Of a DNA stretch of 29,425 nt, positions 14,538 through 22,665 are shown piece by piece. The notes below the pieces were generated by a model. That model saw only the letters and a program-made list of their open reading frames with translations, ran no database searches and was not told where the DNA came from. The stretch is from positions 1 to 29,425 of the forward strand of contig JALNZC010000047.1 in assembly GCA_023229525.1 (NCBI GenBank), in the 5' to 3' direction. Both the position numbers and the translations under genes were made by a program. Within the stretch, counting starts at the first letter, position 1; every line of letters starts with the position of its first letter. The DNA is from Bacteroidales bacterium (GTDB lineage: Bacteria > Bacteroidota > Bacteroidia > Bacteroidales > FEN-979).

Positions 14538-15995
14538 CTATTTCCAGTAAGAACAGATATCATCCAGGCTCTCCCGTTCCTTCAGCACTTCGAACTTCTC
14601 TCCTTCATTAAAATAACCCAGGATTCGTGGGGTTTGCCGGCTGTTATAACGCGACCACATGCTGAACGTATAACTCCCGCTGTCGTGGATTACAACGTAA
14701 TCGTCTTCTTCCATGCGGGGTAACTGTACTCCTTTGGCGATGATGTCCCCCGCAAAACATAATGGTCCGGCCAGGTTATATGGATGGTCATCGACACCGG
14801 TCTTCAACGATCCTTGGCTGTCAAAAACACTGTATTCGTGATGCCAATCCCTGGGATTGAGGCATTCGCGTACAAAAAGATCGGCGCCAACATGAAGCAT
14901 CGCAGTATTGATTGCAGGATCGTGTTTCACATATTCAACTCGGCTAACGGTCCACCCGGCGTTGGTATAAGTCCAGCGGCCGAATTCAGTGATAATAGTG
15001 TGTGTATCAGTGATTTGAAAATTTGAAGATTTGAAGATTTGAAAATTTGAATGTTTATTAGTTTTAAGTTTTGAGTTGTGGTTTTGATATTTGAGATTTG
15101 AACTTTGAGTTTCGAAAAGCCCCGGCGCCCGCATCCTGATTGCAGCTACATAATCTTCCATTGATGGAGGCTTTTCATCCCGGCGATAGGAAACGGGTAA
15201 ACCGCCACCGATATCAAAATTAGAGATGGGAGGGAATCCTTTTTTAAGACGTTTTTCATTCATCTCCAGCATAAAATCGTACAAAATGCCAATCCCGTCG
15301 ATCAGCATTTGCATAGCACATCCCTGGGAACCTACATGAAGATGGACTCCCGTAAGCCACGAATAGTTCAGAAACACCTTTTCCAGTGATGGCCTTTGAT
15401 CCCGGATCGGAACACCGAATTTTGAGTATTCACCGGCTACACTCGATTCAACGATTGTCCCCAATCCGATCTGGGGATTGATACGGATACCGATCGTGTT
15501 CTTTTTATCATAAGTTTGAGGACTGTCGGAATTAAGGGATGATAATTTATCCCCGTATCCCATTTCCTCCAGCAACTTTTTGATTCTTTCCAGCTCTGAT
15601 AAGTTATCCACATTGATATGTACGCCGGTTTTAAGAGCAGATTCCAGCTCAGCCCTTGTCTTTACAGGAGAATCGTAAACGATCCGGTCAGGGCTGTACC
15701 CGGTTTTAAGGGCCAGGTTCACTTCCCCCATGGAGGCCGCTTCCACACCGATACCTGAATGGATTGTTTTTATAAAATTCATGATCCGGATCAACGGGTT
15801 GGCCTTGATGGCGAGGGCATGCAAGGTAGTGGAAGGAAAACACGAAACCAATCGCCCGATACGACTTTGCAAAAAAGTGAGATCATAAAAAATTGCAGCA
15901 GTATCCTCATTGCGGAGAAATCCTTTAGCAATAGCGCTTGTTAATGACCGTTCAATGTTCCCAACGGACAAACCGGATTGATTATCAAAAAACAT
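14538..15995 (-). CDS. PLP-dependent decarboxylase, LysA/ornithine decarboxylase fold type III, with repeat insert
   Basis: The 485-residue protein has the fold type III barrel plus C-terminal beta domain. Visible motifs are ALAIKAN with the PLP lysine Lys64, GVHLHVGSQG (216-225), the phosphate-binding GGGLP (263-267), ITEFGR (335-340, where LysA usually has EPGR), GPLCFAGD with Cys413, and HDSGSYTFSMWSRYN (437-451) with the active-site aromatic. It most resembles diaminopimelate decarboxylase (last step of lysine synthesis), but the EFGR variant leaves the substrate open; another amino-acid decarboxylase is possible. Residues about 295-329 (15009-15113) are Asn/Ser/Lys-rich (SNLKYQNHNSKLK, SNFQIFKSSNFQI), encoded by an octamer array and its degenerate continuation. 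They sit between APGLF and ITEFGR, where the family has no such segment. Confidence 0.75.
   Translation of the reverse strand: MFFDNQSGLSVGNIERSLTSAIAKGFLRNEDTAAIFYDLTFLQSRIGRLVSCFPSTTLHALAIKANPLIRIMNFIKTIHSGIGVEAASMGEVNLALKTGYSPDRIVYDSPVKTRAELESALKTGVHINVDNLSELERIKKLLEEMGYGDKLSSLNSDSPQTYDKKNTIGIRINPQIGLGTIVESSVAGEYSKFGVPIRDQRPSLEKVFLNYSWLTGVHLHVGSQGCAMQMLIDGIGILYDFMLEMNEKRLKKGFPPISNFDIGGGLPVSYRRDEKPPSMEDYVAAIRMRAPGLFETQSSNLKYQNHNSKLKTNKHSNFQIFKSSNFQITDTHTIITEFGRWTYTNAGWTVSRVEYVKHDPAINTAMLHVGADLFVRECLNPRDWHHEYSVFDSQGSLKTGVDDHPYNLAGPLCFAGDIIAKGVQLPRMEEDDYVVIHDSGSYTFSMWSRYNSRQTPRILGYFNEGEKFEVLKERESLDDICSYWK
15013..15113. repeat. ATTTGAAR octamer array and degenerate tail inside the LysA-like gene
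   Basis: Five exact 8-base units (ATTTGAAA, ATTTGAAG, ATTTGAAG, ATTTGAAA, ATTTGAAT) cover 15013-15052. A looser TTTGA/TTTTAAG-rich stretch continues to about 15113. On the coding strand the unit CTTCAAAT is stop-free in all frames. On the plus strand TGA recurs. Confidence 0.8.
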
Positions 15996-16044
15996 ACTTT
16001 AATCATCAATAAAATAACCCTTCAAACAAAATTTCTAAACCCGC

Positions 16045-16100
16045 ATCCTGTATCTTGTATCCTGCATCCTGCATCCTGTATCTTGCATCCTGGATCTTGA
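16045..16100. repeat. Intergenic heptamer array, same family as inside hldD (8 units)
   Basis: Eight contiguous ATCCTGN/ATCTTGN units, 56 bases, lie in the 120-base gap between the start of the LysA-like gene and the end of mqnD. Same unit and same strand as the hldD array 2.2 kb away. Confidence 0.9.
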
Positions 16101-16115
16101 ATCCAACACCCAGCC

Positions 16116-16919
16116 TCATATAATCCCCCTTTCCCTTGCAACTTCAACCAGGAAGTTGAGCGCCACTTTGCCCCTGGTTCCCATACTCAGCGTGTAGTCA
16201 TTGACATAAAGCCGGATATGTTGCAGCATCACTGTATCGTCCATCTCCTGTGCGTGCTGACGGACAAAAGGCATGGCTGTGTCCGGATATTTCATGGAAT
16301 ACTGAACACTACGGAACATGATGCGGTTAAGCTTGTTAATGCGGTCATAGCCCAGTTTTTTTCTTGCTATAATACCGCCCAGTGGTATGGGTGATTTGGT
16401 CAGATCTTCCCAGTATTTGCCCAGGTCGGCGATTTTCATCAATCCTTTTTTTGCATATGTGAACCGGTTTTCATGGATGATCACTCCGGCATCAACTGCT
16501 CCTGAAAGTACCGCATTTTCAATTTCAGAAAAGATCATGAATTTTTTTTCCTTTGGCCGTAAGGCTGCAATCTGTAAAAGCAGGTGGGCTGTAGTAAATT
16601 CACCCGGAACGGCTATCGTCAGAAGTGGTATATCCACGAGGGTAAATGCATTCCTGCTGATAAGTAACGGACCATTTCCCTGCCCCATGGCGCTGCCTGA
16701 ATCGAGAAGTGAGTAGCTGTTCTGAAGCAGGAGATAAGTATAATAACTTACCTTAACCATATCCGGTTCATTTTTCATGGCCATATGGTTCAGGGTTTCT
16801 ACATCGTGCAGTTGAAATTCAAAATCAAATCCCTCAAGGTCGATCCGTTTATTAATAATGGGATCGAAGATGAAAGCATCGTTGGGACAAGGTGAGAAAG
16901 CAAGATTAATTCTGGTCAT
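16116..16919 (-). CDS. mqnD: 1,4-dihydroxy-6-naphthoate synthase (menaquinone via futalosine)
   Basis: The 267-residue protein converts cyclic dehypoxanthine futalosine to 1,4-dihydroxy-6-naphthoate in the cytoplasm. It has the MqnD-type periplasmic-binding-protein fold: an N-terminal LAFSPCPNDAFIF segment (residues 6-18), the LHDVETLNHMA segment, KVSYYTYLLL, and the Gly-rich GSAMGQGNGPLLI loop (about 74-86). The SPCPND signature separates MqnD from the related MqnA. It starts 30 bases after mqnB on the same strand, so the two are almost certainly co-transcribed. Length is normal for the family. Confidence 0.88.
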   Translation of the reverse strand: MTRINLAFSPCPNDAFIFDPIINKRIDLEGFDFEFQLHDVETLNHMAMKNEPDMVKVSYYTYLLLQNSYSLLDSGSAMGQGNGPLLISRNAFTLVDIPLLTIAVPGEFTTAHLLLQIAALRPKEKKFMIFSEIENAVLSGAVDAGVIIHENRFTYAKKGLMKIADLGKYWEDLTKSPIPLGGIIARKKLGYDRINKLNRIMFRSVQYSMKYPDTAMPFVRQHAQEMDDTVMLQHIRLYVNDYTLSMGTRGKVALNFLVEVARERGII

Positions 16920-16949
16920 GGTTCAAAGTTAATAATCAGAAGATTTCAA

Positions 16950-17681
16950 TCATCCTTCGCCTATCTTTTTTATCATCTCTAGTAATATTGCGTTCATGTT
17001 TCTCAAGGCCAGATCCATATTCCATCTGGATTTATCGCGCTCCTCCACGACATTGGAGATTGCCCGGATCTGGAGACAAGGGACCCGGCTGGCAAGACAA
17101 CAATATAAAAAAGCTGCGCCTTCCATACTCTCGATATCCGCATCAAACTTCTCAATAGCCCGCGAAATCCCACTGGTGCTACCATGCACCGTGTTAACTG
17201 TGATCCCTTTCACCTTCGGCAATTTTTCAATCATATTAATCCCCGATCTCCTATCTTTTATCTCCAATCCCTTATCATGAAAAACAATTTCCGAATCATT
17301 AATTAATCTCCCATCCCGGTAAGGATATTCATCGGGATCCATTAGCCCAAGCTCAAATATGGAAAGAAAATCAGTACCGTCTTCAGCCCCGAGATCCGAT
17401 ATACAATCTTCGGTAATATTGACCACGGTCCCGATGGGGATGTTTTTATTAAAAGTACCAGCGATACCGGCATTGATCGCAAAGTCGTAATGTTGTAACG
17501 ACAACTGTTTTCCCAGATGGAACGCAGTTAACATCATACCCACGCCGGGAATCAGCACATCAATGGTCACATTTTTTAACCCATAACGCGAAAGTTTATC
17601 GTCGAACCGTTTTAACAAAGGAAGTGTGGTGAGTAACGGCCTGATTTCAAAAGTTGTTGCTGCAACAAGGAGAATCCTCAT
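16950..17681 (-). CDS. mqnB: Futalosine hydrolase
   Basis: The 243-residue nucleosidase of the MTAN/PNP fold removes the base from (amino)futalosine to give dehypoxanthine futalosine. It shows the N-terminal VAATTFEIRPL, the NAGIAGTF loop (70-77), the substrate-binding ESMEGAAF (184-191) and RAISNVVEERD (206-216), a pattern of futalosine hydrolases rather than MTA/SAH nucleosidase. Its ATG overlaps the stop of the upstream transporter as TAATG at 17679-17683, which suggests coupled translation. mqnD follows directly. Confidence 0.88.
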   Translation of the reverse strand: MRILLVAATTFEIRPLLTTLPLLKRFDDKLSRYGLKNVTIDVLIPGVGMMLTAFHLGKQLSLQHYDFAINAGIAGTFNKNIPIGTVVNITEDCISDLGAEDGTDFLSIFELGLMDPDEYPYRDGRLINDSEIVFHDKGLEIKDRRSGINMIEKLPKVKGITVNTVHGSTSGISRAIEKFDADIESMEGAAFLYCCLASRVPCLQIRAISNVVEERDKSRWNMDLALRNMNAILLEMIKKIGEG

Positions 17682-19111
17682 TACGTGGGTCTTTTATTGT
17701 ATTTTGTACCGTATTCGAGGCCGTGTGCGTTGGGGCCTCTTTCATTTCGTCTGAGCATAAAAGCAAAGAACAACCCAAAAAAGCCAAGGCTGCTGAATAT
17801 CCACATACCCAAATGATAACCGCCGGGATTGATTGCGCTGGCCCCCGAGTAGTCGTTGGCCCATCCAACCATCAAATTAAAGCCTGCAAGACCGATATTC
17901 TGAATCATTGTCATCAAACCATAAGCAGTGCCAAGTTTGGAATGGTCGACGATCAATGCAACAGAAGGCCACATGATGGCAGGGATCAGGGAAAAAGCTA
18001 TTCCCATGATGACCATAGGAATGGCAATATTGGGAAAATAGCTGAACAGGGCGCTGATCATATGTCCGAAATATACAATCCCTCCCAGGAATCCAGTACT
18101 TTGGTCGGAGGCAGAAAAGATGCTGACCACGGACGGGGGCATGGCCACTGTATGAGTAACGTACCCCATGATCAGATAAACGGGAATGATCAATAGAGAT
18201 CCGAACATCATCAGCAGAGAGCGTTTACCGATTTTATCTGACAATAAACCAAACATAGGGGTCAGGATCATGGCGGAAAGCGTTAGCAAACTCGACAGGA
18301 ATCCGCCCATTCCGCGTGCAACATCATCCGGAAAACCAGCAAGGTGTACATCCTTAAAGAATTTTACCGCAAAAGTCTGGAACGGGAACATGGCTGAATA
18401 AAAAGTGATACATAACAGGGTAATGAACCAGAATGATTTTCCAAATTTGAAAAGGTCTTTCAGCACCACTTTATCCTGATTTCCTTCTTTCTGAAGTGAA
18501 TAGTTTTTTTCCGAATAAATGTCGATCAGATAATAGATGGCCAGTGTGCCCACCGCAATGGCTCCAGCGCCAACGGCGATCCAAAGGGGCTTCTGCCAAT
18601 GTTCAAAAAGCGATTTACCCCAGGTAGGGGAGTTGAGGGCGAGAAAAGAGCCTAAACGGGCAATGGTGAGATTCAGCCCGAATGCAAACGAGAGCTCTTT
18701 CCCCTTGAACCACCTGGCAAGGATCGTTGTGATGCCAACGATCATTGATTCGGCGCCCAATCCGAAGATCAACCTGCCGGTTGCCATAAAAACAATGTCA
18801 CCCTTTATAGTCGTAAATAAAGCCCCCACGAAAACAAAACAGGCAAATAGCAGCACCGCTTTTTTTGTTCCGATCTTATCAATAATAATTCCTCCGATGA
18901 GAACCATGAAAATGTTCGGGATACTATAAATTCCTTGAAGCAGGCCAAGATTCTTATCTGTGAAATGAAGCTGTGCTTTCAATACATCAGCTAACGGACT
19001 GATACAATCGTAAATGTAATAATTGCCAAACATGGCGATACTGATGAAGACAAGTACAATCCATCGAAGCAGTGCGGGCGGTTCTTTTTTGATGTTTGCG
19101 ATTTGAGCCAT
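17681..19111 (-). CDS. MFS transporter, MFSD1-like
   Basis: The 476-residue membrane protein has about 12 hydrophobic segments. MFS motif A is GGIIIDKIGTKK (73-84), between segments 2 and 3. A WFKGKELSFAFGLNLTIARLGS stretch (about 133-155) resembles the MFSD1 branch; animal MFSD1 exports dipeptides from lysosomes (family knowledge). The middle loop at about 195-220 is polar. It is the first gene of a three-gene operon with mqnB and mqnD and overlaps mqnB by one base. A role in moving a pathway intermediate or a peptide is possible, but the substrate cannot be read from sequence. It is divergent from the adhesin-protease-mqnE operon. Confidence 0.8.
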   Translation of the reverse strand: MAQIANIKKEPPALLRWIVLVFISIAMFGNYYIYDCISPLADVLKAQLHFTDKNLGLLQGIYSIPNIFMVLIGGIIIDKIGTKKAVLLFACFVFVGALFTTIKGDIVFMATGRLIFGLGAESMIVGITTILARWFKGKELSFAFGLNLTIARLGSFLALNSPTWGKSLFEHWQKPLWIAVGAGAIAVGTLAIYYLIDIYSEKNYSLQKEGNQDKVVLKDLFKFGKSFWFITLLCITFYSAMFPFQTFAVKFFKDVHLAGFPDDVARGMGGFLSSLLTLSAMILTPMFGLLSDKIGKRSLLMMFGSLLIIPVYLIMGYVTHTVAMPPSVVSIFSASDQSTGFLGGIVYFGHMISALFSYFPNIAIPMVIMGIAFSLIPAIMWPSVALIVDHSKLGTAYGLMTMIQNIGLAGFNLMVGWANDYSGASAINPGGYHLGMWIFSSLGFFGLFFAFMLRRNERGPNAHGLEYGTKYNKRPT

Positions 19112-19186
19112 AGAGTTTTAATTGAAACAGGAGATATTTATAAATTCGGGCATAAAAGTACCTTTTTTTACCATACCTGAAAACAT

Positions 19187-19194
19187 TACCTTTG
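19187..19194 (+). promoter_or_regulatory. -7 promoter box of the adhesin-protease-mqnE operon
   Basis: TACCTTTG fits TAnnTTTG and ends 27 bases before the ATG at 19222. An in-frame TTG at 19192 lies inside this box, which argues for the ATG as the true start. The -33 region is a T-run (19163-19169) rather than a clean TTTG. Confidence 0.55.
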
Positions 19195-19221
19195 CAAATT
19201 CAAACCTGTAATATCAGCCAT

Positions 19222-20982
19222 ATGAAAACCAGGGTATCTTTGTTTTCAGCTATCACATTTCTGATCTTGCAATCTATTATTCCCGATAAATGCATTCCTG
19301 CGAATTTCTATGGAATCCAAAGCTATACATCGGATACGACCTATACAATGGACTTCGAATCAATTGCCGATTTTTCGTTGACTTTCGGTGACTGGACGGT
19401 CAACGATGTTGACCATAATCCAACGTACGGGATTATAAATCATACTTTTCCACATCAAATGGAACCCATGGCATTTATTTGTTTCACTCCTGCACAGGTT
19501 GCTCCCTCCATGGCTGCCGATCCGAATATTCAACCCCATAGCGGGCAACGTTTCGGAGCCTGCTTTTCATCTGATCCACCGTCAAACAACGATTGGTTTA
19601 TTAGCCCACAAATCCAACTTGGAACAAATGGTGTTTTTTCTTTCTGGGTCAAATCTTACAGCGATTTATACGGACTGGATAAATATCAGGTATTGGTGTC
19701 CGTTTCAGACAATAATCCTTCGAGTTTTTCATCGATTTCCGGCCCCGACTCCCTTCAAACGACACTCAACTGGATCAGGAAAAATTTTAGTCTCTCAAAA
19801 TTCGATAACCAGAAGGTTTATGTTGCCATCCGTTGTGTATCAAAAGATAACTACCTGATGATGATCGACGACCTCGAAGTCAGAACTTCAACATCCAACA
19901 ACCTCGTCGCAGATTTTATAGCAGATAAAACGATGGTCAGGGTTGGGGAAAACGTTAATTTTACCGATCAGTCCACCGGATCGCCGACCACCTGGAACTG
20001 GAAATTTCCCGGTGGTACTCCGGCTACCTCCAACTTGCAAAATCCTGTAAACATCATGTATTCATACTCAGGAAGCTACCCTGTAACCCTTGTCGTGAGC
20101 AATGGAACTTCCCATGATTCCCTTACGAAAAACGCATACATCACAGTGACAACTTATCCTTCAAATGTTTCACTCGACTTTGAATCACTTGAAAATTTCT
20201 CCCTGGTGTTCGATCCATGGACAACCATCGATGTCGGAGGAGGCAACACATGGGGAATTAACGGAATATCTTTCCTTCATCAGTTTGAACCTATGGCATA
20301 TATATGTTTTGTTCCATCCCGTACATTACCGCCACTTACCAACATGGTTCCGCATTCCGGAGAAAAAATGGGATGTTCCTTTTCTTCCGAAAATCCACAA
20401 AATCCCAACAATAAATGGCTGATTTCTCCAAAAATGTCCCTCGGTAATAGTCCACAGATTGAGCTATGGGTGCAGACTTACAATCCCAATTACGGGGATG
20501 AACAGTATAACATTGCGGTTTCGACCACAGACCTTAATCCATCGAGTTTTGTTCCCATTACCAGTACACCGGAAGCTGCTCCCGGAGTATGGACAAAAAA
20601 GACATACAGCTTGCCTGATTATGCCAATCAGACGGTGTATGTCGGAATTCAGTGTGTTACCGTCAACGGATTTATTTTTATGATCGATGACATTTCCATC
20701 ACTTCAGCAGTGGGTATTGATGAACCGTCGACACGCAAGAAGGTCACCATTTATCCGAATCCTGCAAGTGAGAAGATGACTTTAAGCCTGGGACCAAACG
20801 GTACAGGTCCCTTTTCCGTTGATCTTATCAATTCGCTTGGTGAAACAATCAGGTCTTGGAATGAAACGGGCGATCAGGCTTCCGTAACCTATAACATCCG
20901 TGGTATTCCATCTGGAATTTATATCGTTCGTTTACAGGAAGTTTCAGGAGCGAAATACGGGAAAATCACGATTTTGAATTAA
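19222..20982 (+). CDS. T9SS-sorted secreted protein with two cleaved-adhesin (choice-of-anchor J) domains and a PKD domain
   Basis: I start at ATG 19222 (586 residues), because the in-frame TTG at 19192 overlaps the promoter. A signal peptide runs from MKTRVSLFSA to about residue 27. A cleaved-adhesin / choice-of-anchor-J-like domain (DFESIADFSLTFGDW, then MMIDDLEV) spans about 40-220. A PKD domain (ADFIADKT, NFTDQSTGSPTTWNWKFPGG) is at about 228-310. A second adhesin-like domain (DFESLENFSLVFDPW, MIDDISI) is at about 315-500. A type A T9SS signal (IYPNPASEKMTL, GIYIVRLQEV) is at about 508-586. The two adhesin domains look like an old duplication. Such domains are found in gingipain-linked adhesins and usually bind glycans or protein. 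The next gene begins 15 bases later. Confidence 0.85.
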   Translation: MKTRVSLFSAITFLILQSIIPDKCIPANFYGIQSYTSDTTYTMDFESIADFSLTFGDWTVNDVDHNPTYGIINHTFPHQMEPMAFICFTPAQVAPSMAADPNIQPHSGQRFGACFSSDPPSNNDWFISPQIQLGTNGVFSFWVKSYSDLYGLDKYQVLVSVSDNNPSSFSSISGPDSLQTTLNWIRKNFSLSKFDNQKVYVAIRCVSKDNYLMMIDDLEVRTSTSNNLVADFIADKTMVRVGENVNFTDQSTGSPTTWNWKFPGGTPATSNLQNPVNIMYSYSGSYPVTLVVSNGTSHDSLTKNAYITVTTYPSNVSLDFESLENFSLVFDPWTTIDVGGGNTWGINGISFLHQFEPMAYICFVPSRTLPPLTNMVPHSGEKMGCSFSSENPQNPNNKWLISPKMSLGNSPQIELWVQTYNPNYGDEQYNIAVSTTDLNPSSFVPITSTPEAAPGVWTKKTYSLPDYANQTVYVGIQCVTVNGFIFMIDDISITSAVGIDEPSTRKKVTIYPNPASEKMTLSLGPNGTGPFSVDLINSLGETIRSWNETGDQASVTYNIRGIPSGIYIVRLQEVSGAKYGKITILN

Positions 20983-20997
20983 TTAAAGTCATTTACA

Positions 20998-22665
20998 ATG
21001 CGGATTTTCCCGTCGAAAATATCTTTTCTTCTCTTTTGCTTGATGATTGCTGCAGCGCCAAAAATGCTAACTGCACAGTTAAACCAGGGTGGATTTCCGC
21101 GGAGCTTCACTTTCTCGATTCCTCCCGACAACCGGGATATGGTTACGCTGACGCCTCCTTCAAGGGAACTACTGGATGAAGAAGATGCAATTTCACCCCT
21201 TCCGTTTCGTTTCGCTATAAACCTCCCAGTTGATGTTGACATTGAACGATCCGGGAAATGGATCAAAGTTGAAGATGGTACCAAGGTATGGCGAATAACC
21301 GTAAATGCCCCTGGCGCCCTTGCACTGACACTCTATTTCGATCGGTTTCAATTACCCACTGATGGAAAATTTTTCGTTTATTCTCCAAACCGGACCCAGC
21401 TTATCGGAGCTTTTACTAACCTCAATAACAACGAAGCAAATACCTTTGCAACTGCCTTGATCACGGGGGATCAGATAACCCTCGAGTACAATTCCCCGGA
21501 AGACGCTGTTCTTCCGCAACTGCATCTTTCCGAAGTGGCATATGCATACCGGGGAGTTACAGATGTCTCCGGCGACAGAACCGGTTTTGGGGCAGCCGGC
21601 AAATGTGAAGTGAATGTGAATTGCAGTGAAGGCGCCAGCTGGCAGCGTCAGGTAAGAAGTATTGCAAGGGTTGAGGTTAAACGCGGGAGCTCCTCGGTAT
21701 GGTGCTCCGGTTCGCTGGTTAACAATACACGTAACGATGGTACGCCATATCTTCTCACAGCCGATCATTGCGGTAAATTATCCACACCTCAGGACCTGAG
21801 CCAATGGTTGATTTATTTTAATTATCAGGGAGCAGGTTGTCCGAACCCGACCAGGGAACCGGTTTCCAGGACAATGACCGGTGTTAAACTTGTCGCCCAT
21901 GGTGGTGATGGAGGCAATACCGGCTCTGATTTCTTTCTGGTCCGGTTACTTTCATCCATTCCCGATACTTTCAATGTTTATTACAACGGGTGGAGCAGGG
22001 ATACGATACCGAGTCCATCAGGAGTAAGTTTGCATCATCCGCAGGGGGATATAAAAAAAATTTCCACCTATACTTCGCCACTGGTCCGTTCCAACTGGAA
22101 CAGCCAACCACGTTACACCCACTGGCGGGTGACCTGGGCAGGCACTACACACGGCCATGGCACCACGGAGGGTGGATCATCAGGATCACCCCTTTATAAT
22201 AATCTGGGGCTGTTAGTTGGAACCTTGACGGGTGGCGATTCTTCCTGTGATTCAGCAAACCTCAACAAACCCGATTATTATGGCATGTTTTATTATCACT
22301 GGGACAGGAATGGCACTGATTCTGCCAGTGTACTCAAATACTGGCTCGATCCGGTCAATTCCAATGTCATGAACTGTAACGGATGGGCTCTCGGTGTGCA
22401 GGAACCGGAATTGACTTCAGGGATCACTGTATTCCCGAATCCTGTCACAAATCGGGTGAATCTGAGATACAGCAGCGAGCCGGCAATCAGGAAACAGGAA
22501 ATCAGGATCACAGATATTTGGGGAAAAATTTTATGGTCTGGTAATTGGAATCCTTTGACAGAAATCGAAATAACCATCGATCTTACGGGTTTGGCTACCG
22601 GGATGTACATCCTCATGATTGGTGATGGGGAAAGTCGAACGGCAAGAAAAATCATCAAGCTATGA
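20998..22665 (+). CDS. T9SS-sorted trypsin-like serine endopeptidase (lysyl endopeptidase-like)
   Basis: The 555-residue protein has a signal peptide (about 1-26), a probable propeptide (about 27-195), an S1-type catalytic domain (about 200-455) and a type A T9SS signal (about 473-555: VFPNPVTNRVNL, GMYILMIG). The triad is visible: His257 in LLTADHC, Asp311 in GSDFFLVRL, Ser395 in EGGSSGSPLY. CEVNVNCSEG, NYQGAGCPNP and the many Cys resemble Achromobacter-type lysyl endopeptidase and its Bacteroidota relatives. Cleavage after Lys is plausible but not shown. The stop overlaps the mqnE start as ATGA (22662-22665). Confidence 0.88.
   Translation: MRIFPSKISFLLFCLMIAAAPKMLTAQLNQGGFPRSFTFSIPPDNRDMVTLTPPSRELLDEEDAISPLPFRFAINLPVDVDIERSGKWIKVEDGTKVWRITVNAPGALALTLYFDRFQLPTDGKFFVYSPNRTQLIGAFTNLNNNEANTFATALITGDQITLEYNSPEDAVLPQLHLSEVAYAYRGVTDVSGDRTGFGAAGKCEVNVNCSEGASWQRQVRSIARVEVKRGSSSVWCSGSLVNNTRNDGTPYLLTADHCGKLSTPQDLSQWLIYFNYQGAGCPNPTREPVSRTMTGVKLVAHGGDGGNTGSDFFLVRLLSSIPDTFNVYYNGWSRDTIPSPSGVSLHHPQGDIKKISTYTSPLVRSNWNSQPRYTHWRVTWAGTTHGHGTTEGGSSGSPLYNNLGLLVGTLTGGDSSCDSANLNKPDYYGMFYYHWDRNGTDSASVLKYWLDPVNSNVMNCNGWALGVQEPELTSGITVFPNPVTNRVNLRYSSEPAIRKQEIRITDIWGKILWSGNWNPLTEIEITIDLTGLATGMYILMIGDGESRTARKIIKL

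Noticed and set aside
16116..16919. Assignment as MqnA (chorismate dehydratase)
   Set aside because: MqnA and MqnD share a fold, but SPCPNDAFIF and GQGNGPLL fit MqnD.
19192..19221. Start of the adhesin-like gene at TTG 19192
   Set aside because: The TTG lies within the TACCTTTG promoter box, and the signal peptide begins at the ATG at 19222.
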